Source of the DNA: an uncultured Caldimonas sp. | Lineage (GTDB): Bacteria > Pseudomonadota > Gammaproteobacteria > Burkholderiales > Burkholderiaceae | Assembly: GCF_946480305.1 (NCBI RefSeq) | Contig: NZ_CAMLJQ010000003.1 | Coordinates: 186,001 to 250,000 of the forward strand | Reading direction: 5' to 3' | DNA: 64,000 bases | In this document: positions 1 to 7,272 of the stretch, one piece after another | Numbering within the stretch: the first letter of the stretch is position 1 | Layout: each line of letters begins with the position of its first letter | Translations under genes and position numbers: made by a program | Notes under the pieces: generated by a model | Told to the model about the DNA's origin: nothing | Seen by the model: only the letters and a program-made list of their open reading frames with translations | Database searches by the model: none

Positions 1-645
1 GACCTTGCGGAACACGGTGAAGGCGGGCACGCCGTCGACACGAGCCGCTTCGTAGCAATCGGACGGCACCATCTGCAGCGCTGCGAGGATCAGCAGCGCC
101 ATGAAGGGGGTGGTCTTCCACACGTCGACCAGCACGATGGTGAAGAGCGCGAGGTCGGGGTCGGCCGTCCAGGCGATGGGTGTGCCCATCAGGCCCCAGG
201 CGGTGAGGTAATGGTTCACGACGCCGAACTGGTCGTGCAGCATCCAGCTCCACATCTTTGCTGACACCACGGTCGGGATGGCCCAGGGGATCAGCATCGA
301 GGCGCGCAGCAGCGTGCGCATGCGCGAGGGGTGGTTCAGCAGCAAAGCGATGCCCAGGCCCAGCACCGTCTCGAAGCTCACCGAGAGCAGCGCGAACACC
401 AGCGTGTTGCGCACCGCACCCCACCATTCGGGGTCGCGCAGCAGGCCGTATTCGCCGATGTAGTTCTCCAGCCCGACGAAGTTCCATTCGTCCAGGTTGG
501 ACAACTGCACGTCGGTGAAGCTGAGCCAGATGGTGCGGCCGAGCGGCCAGCCGGCCACCAGCGTCAGGATGAGCAGCATCGGTGCGGCCATCAGCCAGGC
601 GCGGCGCACGCGGTCGGCCGAGAGCGCGGATCGTCGGGTCGTCAT
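1..645 (-). CDS. Sugar ABC transporter permease, MalF/ThuF type (partial)
   Basis: Inner-membrane permease of a binding-protein-dependent carbohydrate importer. The 215 codons read begin with MTTRRSALSADRVRRAWLMA, followed by a hydrophobic first helix (LMAAPMLLILTLVAGWPLG) and further membrane helices. The segment GLENYIGEYG and the later DVWKTTPFMALLILAALQMV / EAARVDG stretch match the EAA loop that contacts the ATPase in MalF-type permeases. The reading frame runs off the left edge, so the C-terminus is missing. The start at 645 is the first ATG and is preceded by a 116-base gap after the binding-protein gene, with the same orientation, so the two are probably one operon. The substrate cannot be read from the sequence; trehalose/maltose is a guess from the ThuE-like partner. 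Confidence 0.88.
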   Translation of the reverse strand, partial: MTTRRSALSADRVRRAWLMAAPMLLILTLVAGWPLGRTIWLSFTDVQLSNLDEWNFVGLENYIGEYGLLRDPEWWGAVRNTLVFALLSVSFETVLGLGIALLLNHPSRMRTLLRASMLIPWAIPTVVSAKMWSWMLHDQFGVVNHYLTAWGLMGTPIAWTADPDLALFTIVLVDVWKTTPFMALLILAALQMVPSDCYEAARVDGVPAFTVFRKV

Positions 646-761
646 GGGTGGGTCACAACATCGAGGTTCAAGCAATCCGGACGCGCGCAAGCGAAGGTGC
701 CCACACGCGTCCGGGAAGACCAGGGGAAGGGAGCGATGCCCCCTTCGGTCCTGCGGTCAGG

Positions 762-2027
762 TCACTCCCACTTGCCGGAGCGGCCGATGCGGCCCAGCGC
801 GCCTTCGAGGCGCTTGAGCGAGTCCTCGGCCTTGGCCTTGCCGGACAGCACTTCGTGGACGGCGTTCCAGAACTGGTTGCTCACCTGGTTGTACTTTGCC
901 CCGGTGACGGTGGCCGGGCGGCCCACCGCGCTGGTGAAGGTGTCCGCCAGCTCGGCCATGAAGGGGTTGGCCTTCTGGATGTCGGCGTCCTTGTAGAGCG
1001 AGGTGATGGTCGGGTTGAACGAACCCTTGATCGCACGTTCCTTCTGCACCTGGGCGCTGGTCATGTACATCACCAGGTCGGCGGCCGCGTCGGCATTCTT
1101 GGAGTACTTGGACACTGCCAGCACCTGACCGCCCAGCGTGGCCGCGTGGCGACCGCTGGCGCCACCCTTGGGCAGCACGGAGATGCCGACCTTGCCCTTG
1201 ACGGCGCTGCCGTCGGCCTGCGAGAGCGACCATGCATACGGCCAATTGCGCATGAACACCGCGTTGCCGGCCTGGAACACGCCGCGGGCTTCTTCTTCCG
1301 CGTAGTTCAGCACGGCCGACGGGGAGATCGTGCCGACCCAGCTGGCCGCGGTGCTGATCGCCTTCACCGCGTTCGGGTTGTTGATGGTGACCTTGCCGTT
1401 CGCGTCGACGACGGTGCCGCCGCCGTAGCTGGCCACCCACTCCAGCGCGTCGCAAGTGAGGCCTTCATAGGCGCGGCCCTGCCACACGTAGCCCCAGAGC
1501 TTGTCGTTGCCGGCAGCACGCTCGGCGTCCTGGATCTTTTTCGCGGTGGCTGCCAGGTCTTCCCAGGTGGTGGGAACCTTGGCGCCGTGCTTGCTGAGCA
1601 GGTCCTTGCGGTAGTACAGCAGGCCGGCGTCGATGAACCAGGGCATCGCGACGAGCTGGTTGTTCACCACCATGTTGGAGACGAAGCCCTGGAAGTGCTC
1701 CTTCTCGACACCCTTGGAGTAGGGCTTCAGGTCGAGCAGGTGGTTGGCCAGCATGCCGGGCCACACCACGTCGACCATGAACACGTCAATCTTGTCGGAG
1801 CGCGAGCTCAGCACCTGCTGGTACAGCGCCAGCCGCTCGCTCGCATCGTTGGGCGTGGCGACGACCTGCACGTCGTTGCCGGTCTTCTTGGCCCATTCGG
1901 CGGCAGCGGACTTGCACAGCTCCAGCTCCTGGCCGACTGCGCCGCATGACACCTTGATCGAGGCCGCCTGTGCAGCCGCGCCCATGACGACGCCCAAGAC
2001 CAGGGCGCTCAGCTTGAATCGTTTCAT
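762..2027 (-). CDS. ABC transporter sugar-binding protein (ThuE/MalE-like)
   Basis: Periplasmic extracellular solute-binding protein (family 1) of 421 aa, the usual length for the family. It has a signal peptide (MKRFKLSALVLGVVMGAAAQA, cleavage after AQA). The mature N-terminus, ending in the family-like KTGNDVQVV strand, and the DVFMVDVVWPGMLANHLLDL segment resemble ThuE-type trehalose/maltose-binding proteins. Later come the typical FMRNWPYAWSL and VLAVSKYSKN segments. The start is supported by a GGAGG about six bases upstream. It is first in the operon with the downstream permease. The 250 bases upstream, before the histidine kinase stop, are the likely promoter region. Binding-protein identity is secure; the ligand is inferred. 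Confidence 0.93.
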   Translation of the reverse strand: MKRFKLSALVLGVVMGAAAQAASIKVSCGAVGQELELCKSAAAEWAKKTGNDVQVVATPNDASERLALYQQVLSSRSDKIDVFMVDVVWPGMLANHLLDLKPYSKGVEKEHFQGFVSNMVVNNQLVAMPWFIDAGLLYYRKDLLSKHGAKVPTTWEDLAATAKKIQDAERAAGNDKLWGYVWQGRAYEGLTCDALEWVASYGGGTVVDANGKVTINNPNAVKAISTAASWVGTISPSAVLNYAEEEARGVFQAGNAVFMRNWPYAWSLSQADGSAVKGKVGISVLPKGGASGRHAATLGGQVLAVSKYSKNADAAADLVMYMTSAQVQKERAIKGSFNPTITSLYKDADIQKANPFMAELADTFTSAVGRPATVTGAKYNQVSNQFWNAVHEVLSGKAKAEDSLKRLEGALGRIGRSGKWE

Positions 2028-2279
2028 CGAAGTCCTCCAGTTATGCGAAATCAGTCTTGACCGAAGACGCGGCTCGCAAAGGTTCCGGCACGACCGGTTT
2101 CCAGTGCGGGTTGTCTCCTTGCAGCCGACTGCTGCGGCTGCTTTTCCGAACCCACGTTCTCGTGGCTTCTGGGGCTATCAGACCCGGGGCGGGTGAACGC
2201 TGGATTTCGATTGTTTAAAGCTGTCATCAAAGCTGAAACAGCTGATTGGCAACCGCTGGTAAGGCGGCAAAACCCGTGC
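2028..2279 (-). promoter_or_regulatory. Leader/promoter region of the sugar ABC operon
   Basis: A 252-base non-coding gap between the end of the hybrid kinase gene and the binding-protein start. It is visibly less GC-rich around 2195-2260, where several AGCTG words occur close together (around 2218-2242), the sort of place where a promoter and operator sit. A clear ribosome binding site, GGAGG, lies just upstream of 2027. No confident -35/-10 pair could be picked by eye. Confidence 0.35.
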
Positions 2280-4907
2280 CTAGGCTGCGTCGCGGAGCGC
2301 CGTCTCGTCGGAGCCGTCGCCTGCGGCGAGGGATGCAAGACATTGTTCGAGCGCTTGCAGCTCGAAGGGTTTTTGCAGGAAGGGCGCGGCAGCGTCCCAG
2401 CCCTCGCGCTCCTGGAGCATTTCCGGCGACAAGCCGGACATCAGGGCGACAGCCAATGCCGGCCATCGTCGGTTGATTTCGCGGCGCAGGCGCAGCCCGT
2501 CGAGCCCGGCGCCAAGGCAGATGTCGGACAGCACGAGGTCGGGCGCCGGGCCGGCGTCGAGTGCGCCGAGTGCGTCCTCGGCAGATGCGACCGGCCGGGG
2601 CCGTGCGCCGGCCTTGTGCAGCATGTCGGTCACGGTGGCCCGGAAGGCGTCGTCGTCGTCGACCACCAGCACGGCCAGCCCGCTCAACGGCCGCAGCAGA
2701 GGCTGCGACTGGGGCAGTTGGGATGCGCGAGCGGCCGGCGGCACCGAGCACGGGAAGCGCAGCCGCACCGTCGTGCCGACGCCTTGCAGGCTGGTGAGCC
2801 CGATGTCGCCGCCGGACTGTTTGACGAAGCCATAGACGATCGACAGCCCGAGCCCGCTGCCCTCGCCGGCGGCCTTGGTGGTGAAGAAGGGCTCGAACAC
2901 CTTGCCTTGCAGGTGCTCGGGAATGCCGGTGCCAGTGTCGTGCACGTGCACCTCCACCTGGCCCTCGTCGGTGCGCACGGTGGCGACCGTGAGCTTGCCG
3001 CCGGACGGCATGGCCGCCGCGCTGTTGAGCACCAGGTTGAGCAGGCTGTTCTCGAGCTGGCCGCGGTCGACCAGCACATAGGCATCGGGCGCGTTCAACT
3101 CGAATGCCACGCTGACCTGGGAGCCCGCGCTGTACTCGATCAGGTCGCCCATTTCCTCGATCATTTCGTCGACCGCCACGTGCTCGGCCTGCAGCGGTTG
3201 CCGGCGGGCGAAGGCCAGCAGGCGGCGTGTGAGGCCTGCCGCGCTGCTGGCCGCACGCTGGATGCGTCCGAGTTGCGCCTGCGCGGCGCCCTGCGCCGGC
3301 AGCTCCGACTCGAGCAGCGAAAGGTTGCCCAGGATGGTGCCGAGGTAGTTGTTGAAGTCGTGCGCGACGCCGCCGGTGAGCTGGCCCAGCACCTCCAGCT
3401 TCTGCGCGTGCTGCAGTTGCGACTCGATCGCGCGCCGCGCGGTGAGGTCCGTCACCAGCGTCACGGCCCCGCTGCCGGGCATCGGCCGTGTGCGAAGGTC
3501 GAACACCTGGCCGTCGGGCAGGCGCAGTTCGATGTGGTCGAACGACGAGAAATCGCCTGCGCGCGCGGTCGACAGGTGGTTCGGCTCGGTATGGCCAGGC
3601 GCAAGCCAGGTCGAGCCCTTGGGCAGCCGGGCCAGGAGCTGCTCGGCGGTGAGCCCGCGACGCGGGCGGATCGCATAGCGTGCCAGCAGCTCCGTGAATT
3701 GCGGGTTCCACAGCATCAGCCGCTGGTCGCTGTCGAACACGGCCAGCGAGTCGGTCATGCTGTTGTGCACGGCCTCCACCATCTCGCGCTGCGTGCGCAG
3801 ATCGGTCACCAGCTGCTGCTTGGCGACCAGCGCATCGCGGAACACCTCGAAGGTGCGGGCCAGTGCGCCCAGTTCGTCGCGCCGGCGCGTGGCGGGCGTC
3901 GACTGCTTGGTGTCGCCTTGAGCCAGGCGCGACATCACGTTCGTGATGTTCTCGATCTCGGCCACCAGCCGCCGCACGTAGCGTGCCGCGATCACCGCGA
4001 TCGCAAAGCAGACCAGCGCCAACGCGATCATCCCTGTTTCGCCAAAACCGGCGGCGCGCCGGATCGCGTCGCTGCGCGTGGCCGCCTGGCTGCGCAGCTT
4101 GGCGACGTAGCGTGCCACCTCGTCGCTCAGCTCATTCGCGTTGGCGCGGGTCAGCACCACCAGGTAGCTGCTGCGGCGCTCCAGGTCGAAGATCGCCCGG
4201 CGCAGCCCGAGCACGCTGTCGGGGCCGGCGCTCAGGCGCGACAGCGTCTCGGTGAACTCCTTGCTGTAGTTCGCCAGCGCATTGCGCCGGCTTGCCGAGA
4301 TGAGCGAGGCTTCCACATCGGCTTCGAGCCGGCCGAGCAGCGCCGGGTCGTCAACCGCGATGCCCATCACCATGCTCGACCATGCCGTCGCGAGGCTGGG
4401 CTCCAGGATCACGACCCCCTGGCCGCGGCCATTCAGCTCGGCGCCGACCCGGTCGAGCTGCACGAGCTGGGAGGCAAAGCGCCGTTGCAGCTCGAGCTTC
4501 TCGCGCGTGAGCAGGATCAGGAAGTTGAGGTCGCGCCGCACCTCGTCCTGCAGGCGCGACAGCGCGGTACCGAATTCCTCCGAAGGCGCCAGGTCGGCCG
4601 ACTGCTTGCGGATCTGCTCCAGCAGGTCGAGCACCGCCGCAGTGTTCTCGTTGAAGGCTTCTTCGGTGGTCGAGTCCGCCAGCTTGGGTGCCACCGCCGC
4701 CAGCTGCGTGGTGCGCTCAGCCAGTTCCAGCGCATGCGAGATGTTGGGCAGCAGGTCGCCCTCGAACCCCGCCACCGCGCGCTGCGCGCTGCGCATGCCC
4801 AGCCAGCCGACCATCGCCAGCGCGATCGACGCCACCAGCAGGATCAGGAAGGCCGCCAGCAGCCGGGTGCGGACCCGCTCGATGGCCCAGGCTCGCAGCG
4901 CCGTCAT
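2280..4907 (-). CDS. Hybrid sensor histidine kinase (TorS-like, with receiver domain)
   Basis: Inner-membrane hybrid kinase, 875 aa. The order is: TM1 (about residues 12-34, LLAAFLILLVASIALAMVGW); a long helical periplasmic sensor region; TM2 (about 295-315, MIALALVCFAIAVIAARYV); HAMP-like linker; PAS-like domain (SMTDSLAVFDSDQRLMLWNP); HisKA with the phospho-acceptor in GGVAHDFNN; HATPase with N box (NLVLNSAAAMPSGG), G1 (HDTGTGIPE) and G2 (GEGSGLGLSIVYG); and a C-terminal receiver (VLVVDDDD, acceptor in DLVLSDICLG, KPF lysine). A final phosphotransfer domain is not seen. Its start lies 7 bases after the response regulator stop, so the two are co-transcribed and presumably form a phosphorelay. 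The stimulus is unknown; the adjacent sugar transporter is a possible target. Confidence 0.93.
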   Translation of the reverse strand: MTALRAWAIERVRTRLLAAFLILLVASIALAMVGWLGMRSAQRAVAGFEGDLLPNISHALELAERTTQLAAVAPKLADSTTEEAFNENTAAVLDLLEQIRKQSADLAPSEEFGTALSRLQDEVRRDLNFLILLTREKLELQRRFASQLVQLDRVGAELNGRGQGVVILEPSLATAWSSMVMGIAVDDPALLGRLEADVEASLISASRRNALANYSKEFTETLSRLSAGPDSVLGLRRAIFDLERRSSYLVVLTRANANELSDEVARYVAKLRSQAATRSDAIRRAAGFGETGMIALALVCFAIAVIAARYVRRLVAEIENITNVMSRLAQGDTKQSTPATRRRDELGALARTFEVFRDALVAKQQLVTDLRTQREMVEAVHNSMTDSLAVFDSDQRLMLWNPQFTELLARYAIRPRRGLTAEQLLARLPKGSTWLAPGHTEPNHLSTARAGDFSSFDHIELRLPDGQVFDLRTRPMPGSGAVTLVTDLTARRAIESQLQHAQKLEVLGQLTGGVAHDFNNYLGTILGNLSLLESELPAQGAAQAQLGRIQRAASSAAGLTRRLLAFARRQPLQAEHVAVDEMIEEMGDLIEYSAGSQVSVAFELNAPDAYVLVDRGQLENSLLNLVLNSAAAMPSGGKLTVATVRTDEGQVEVHVHDTGTGIPEHLQGKVFEPFFTTKAAGEGSGLGLSIVYGFVKQSGGDIGLTSLQGVGTTVRLRFPCSVPPAARASQLPQSQPLLRPLSGLAVLVVDDDDAFRATVTDMLHKAGARPRPVASAEDALGALDAGPAPDLVLSDICLGAGLDGLRLRREINRRWPALAVALMSGLSPEMLQEREGWDAAAPFLQKPFELQALEQCLASLAAGDGSDETALRDAA

Positions 4908-4914
4908 CTCGGTC

Positions 4915-5652
4915 TCACACCCGCACGACGTCGGCGGCGAACATGTAGCCGATGCCGCGCTCGGTGCAGATGTATTGCGGGTGCTTCGGGTTCGGCTCGA
5001 TCTTGCGGCGCAGCCGCAGGATCAGCACGTCGATCGTGCGGTCGAACACCTCGGTCTCCAGGCTGCGGGTCTGCTCCAGCAGCTGGTCGCGCGTCCATAC
5101 CCGGCGCGGATGCCGCACAAAGGCTTCGAGCAGGCGGAATTCGCCTTGCGTCAGCGGACAGGGATCGCCGGTGCGCGAACGCAATTCGCGCTCGGCCATG
5201 TCGAGCACCCACTGCCCGAAACCCAGCCGTTCGCCGCGCGGCGCGCCGTTGACCCGTGAGGCGGGCGCGGCGCTCGGTTCGGCATAGCGCCTCAGCACCG
5301 CACGCACGCGCGCGATCAGTTCCCGGGGGCTGAAAGGCTTGATCAGGAAATCGTCCGCGGCGAGTTCCAGCAGCAGGATGCGGTCGGTCTCGTCGCTGCT
5401 GCCGCTGATCATGATCAGCGGCACGCTCGAGGTCTGCCGCAGCTGGCGCGCGAGCGTGAGGCCGTCCTCGGCCTTCAGTCGCAGGTCGAGCAGCACCAGG
5501 TCGTAGTTGTGGCGCTCCATCGCCTCATGCATCGCGCTGCCGGTGTGTGCGCCGTCCACGTCGAAACCGGCCTTGCCGAGCAGCTCCTGCAGCATGGCCA
5601 CCATGTCGCGCTCGTCGTCCACGACGAGGATGCGAGGCTTGTGTGTCTCCAT
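4915..5652 (-). CDS. Response regulator, OmpR family
   Basis: Two-component response regulator of 245 aa. The receiver has the acidic pair D12/D13 (ILVVDDERD), phospho-acceptor D56 (DLVLLDLRLK), the ISGSSDETD loop and the KPFSPREL lysine. A winged-helix DNA-binding domain follows (LTQGEFRLLEAFVRHPRRVW ... FDRTIDVLILRLRRKIE), as in OmpR/TorR. An in-frame ATG at 5772 would add 40 residues unlike the family. The chosen ATG begins METHKPRILVVDD; a GTG three codons upstream (5661), 4 bases behind a GGAGG, is a good alternative. It is cognate to the hybrid kinase immediately downstream. Confidence 0.93.
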   Translation of the reverse strand: METHKPRILVVDDERDMVAMLQELLGKAGFDVDGAHTGSAMHEAMERHNYDLVLLDLRLKAEDGLTLARQLRQTSSVPLIMISGSSDETDRILLLELAADDFLIKPFSPRELIARVRAVLRRYAEPSAAPASRVNGAPRGERLGFGQWVLDMAERELRSRTGDPCPLTQGEFRLLEAFVRHPRRVWTRDQLLEQTRSLETEVFDRTIDVLILRLRRKIEPNPKHPQYICTERGIGYMFAADVVRV

Positions 5653-5962
5653 CGTCTCCACGGTACCTCCGCCTACTGAGAGGCTCCTGGGAGCCTGCGG
5701 CGAGATTGCGATTGTTAGTTGCGTATTCATACCGTACCCGGTACGTGCCCACGATTGCATCTGTTGTTTCAATTGTTAATGGGGTTGCCCCGGGGGTGGC
5801 GCGCACTATTGCTCGGTGCGGGCAAGGCGTTTGCTGCGCGTTGTAGGACGGCGGCCGACAAGGCCGGGGCGGGGGAGCCGACAGGTGGACGGGGGGCTCG
5901 TTCATAGGATCGAGTCATCCGAGGCGCGGGGCCAGCGGGCGCAGGCATGCAGGAGGTGCGAG
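5653..5962. promoter_or_regulatory. Divergent intergenic region with palindrome
   Basis: 310 bases between the response regulator and a small membrane protein, read in opposite directions. It contains a 13-base perfect inverted repeat at 5733-5745 (CGTACC-C-GGTACG) and an AT-richer patch at about 5705-5785 with several ATTGT/CAATTG words. This is a candidate autoregulatory operator and promoter for the two-component operon. No further genes are seen; the remainder is GC-rich and featureless. Confidence 0.35.
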
Positions 5963-6136
5963 ATGTCGAACTGGGCAGTGGGTTTGAAGGTGGCAGGGCT
6001 GGCGGCCGCGGTGCTCGCTGCCGTGGCGGTGGCTCTCGGCACCGAAGCCGGCGAGGCGCTGCTGTTGCTCGTCAGCATGCCGGCCGCGGCGGCCGTCGCG
6101 TTCGGCGTGTCGGCCTTCATTGAGCTCGACCGGTGA
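5963..6136 (+). CDS. Small two-helix membrane protein, hypothetical
   Basis: 57-aa protein beginning MSNWAVGLKVAGLAAAVLAA. It is made almost entirely of two hydrophobic helices (about 7-26 and 31-51) separated by GTEAGEA, ending IELDR. The start is well supported by AGGAGG six bases upstream of the ATG; the longer in-frame reading from 5816 would overlap non-coding sequence and lacks such a site. It is followed about 100 bases later by the PagL-like gene on the same strand. No family is recognised. It could be a small inner-membrane protein of unknown role. Confidence 0.6.
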   Translation: MSNWAVGLKVAGLAAAVLAAVAVALGTEAGEALLLLVSMPAAAAVAFGVSAFIELDR

Positions 6137-6232
6137 AGCGCGGGCCCGGCACGCCCGTTGCCGGTCGACCCGACAGATGGACGATGACAGGAGTTCGGTG
6201 CAGGGAAGGGGTGTTGCAGATGAGGTGCACCC

Positions 6233-6829
6233 GTGCTGTTCTTCTCGATCTACCGCTGGTTCGGCCGGGCCTCCAGGGCCCAGCGCTGGTTGTTGCTTCT
6301 GGTCTGCCTCGTGTCGGTGCTGGGCGCACGACCGAGCCGGGCCGAGGGCCTGAGGCCGGAGATCGGCTTTGTCCAGGTGGGCCGGGCCGAAGAAACCCGG
6401 GCCACCGTGTTCGGCGTCATCTGGCCCTGGGACAAAGCCTGGAGCCTGGGCGGCGGTCAGTGGTCCGGTTATTGGGAGCTGGCGCTTGGTCGCTGGAGCA
6501 CCCCCGGCGTCGACGGTCGTGATCGCGCCTGGGTCACCCAGTTCGGCGTGACGCCGGTGTTCCGCTTCCGGCCGCATGCCGGCGCCTCCCGATGGTTCTT
6601 CGAGGCGGGCATCGGAGTGACGGTGATGACGCCGATCTACCGCAGTCCCAGCAAACGTTTCAGCACCGCGTTCAATTTTGGCGACCACCTGGCAGTGGGT
6701 CGCAACTTCGGCGAAAACGGGCGGCACGAACTCTCGCTGCGCTACCAGCACTTTTCCAACGGCGGTGTGCGCCATCCCAACCCCGGCGAGGACTTCATCC
6801 AGTTGCGCTATGCCACCAGCTTCCGGTGA
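6233..6829 (+). CDS. pagL: Lipid A 3-O-deacylase, PagL-like (acyloxyacyl hydrolase)
   Basis: Outer-membrane beta-barrel enzyme that removes the 3-O-linked acyl chain of lipid A. The 198-aa protein starts with GTG, then has a signal peptide with hydrophobic core LLLLVCLVSVLGA and cleavage near SRA-EG. The catalytic triad of the family is visible: H173 and S175 in YQHFSNGG, and E186 in HPNPGED. It also has the upstream WFFEAGIGV strand and FNFGDHLAVGRNFG, typical of PagL, and a C-terminal aromatic residue (F197) preceding the final Arg, roughly like an outer-membrane barrel end. The length matches mature PagL of about 150-170 aa plus an extended N-terminus. Its TGA overlaps an ATG of the next gene by one base. 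Confidence 0.88.
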   Translation: MLFFSIYRWFGRASRAQRWLLLLVCLVSVLGARPSRAEGLRPEIGFVQVGRAEETRATVFGVIWPWDKAWSLGGGQWSGYWELALGRWSTPGVDGRDRAWVTQFGVTPVFRFRPHAGASRWFFEAGIGVTVMTPIYRSPSKRFSTAFNFGDHLAVGRNFGENGRHELSLRYQHFSNGGVRHPNPGEDFIQLRYATSFR

Positions 6830-6846
6830 TGCGGTATGGTGCCGGC

Positions 6847-7266
6847 ATGCCCACGCCTGCCAATCCCCAGAAGTTCGCCGTCTCCGTCCAGCCCAGCCTG
6901 ATCGACGGCATGGGTGCGTTCGCCGCCGAGGCCATCCCGGCCTACAAGAAGATCGGCGAAATCCGCGGTGAGTCGATCAGCGTGCGCGAGGCGCGCCGCC
7001 GAGCCAAGCAGCAGCAGCGCATCATGATCGTCGAGGTGTCCGACAAGCGCGCAATCGATGCCTCCGGCTCCGAAGATCCGATGCGCTACACCAACCACTC
7101 CTGCTCTCCGAACACGGTGCTGCGCATCCAGCGCGGGCGGGTGGAGTTCTATGCACTGCGCAATATCGCGGAAGGTGAGGAGCTGACGGCCAACTACGGC
7201 GAGACGCACCATGAGGGCAAGCTGATCTGCCGGTGCGGGGCGCCGAATTGTGTGGGGAGCATCTGA
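6847..7266 (+). CDS. SET-domain protein (putative lysine methyltransferase)
   Basis: A 139-aa minimal SET protein. It has the N-terminal SET strand (PSLIDGMGAFAAEAIPAYKK), the NHS motif in MRYTNHSCSPN, the C-terminal motif GEELTANYGE and a post-SET zinc cluster CRCGAPNCVG. The family transfers methyl groups from S-adenosylmethionine to lysine side chains; bacterial substrates are mostly unknown. An in-frame ATG at 6829 overlaps the pagL stop by one base and would add six residues; translational coupling from there is possible, as neither start has a strong ribosome site. It converges on the triad kinase gene with a 6-base gap. Confidence 0.88.
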   Translation: MPTPANPQKFAVSVQPSLIDGMGAFAAEAIPAYKKIGEIRGESISVREARRRAKQQQRIMIVEVSDKRAIDASGSEDPMRYTNHSCSPNTVLRIQRGRVEFYALRNIAEGEELTANYGETHHEGKLICRCGAPNCVGSI

Positions 7267-7272
7267 GCACCT

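Noticed and set aside
2193..5252. Long plus-strand open frame over the kinase and regulator genes
   Set aside because: The opposite strand encodes textbook HisKA/HATPase/receiver and OmpR motifs; this frame has none and is a GC shadow.
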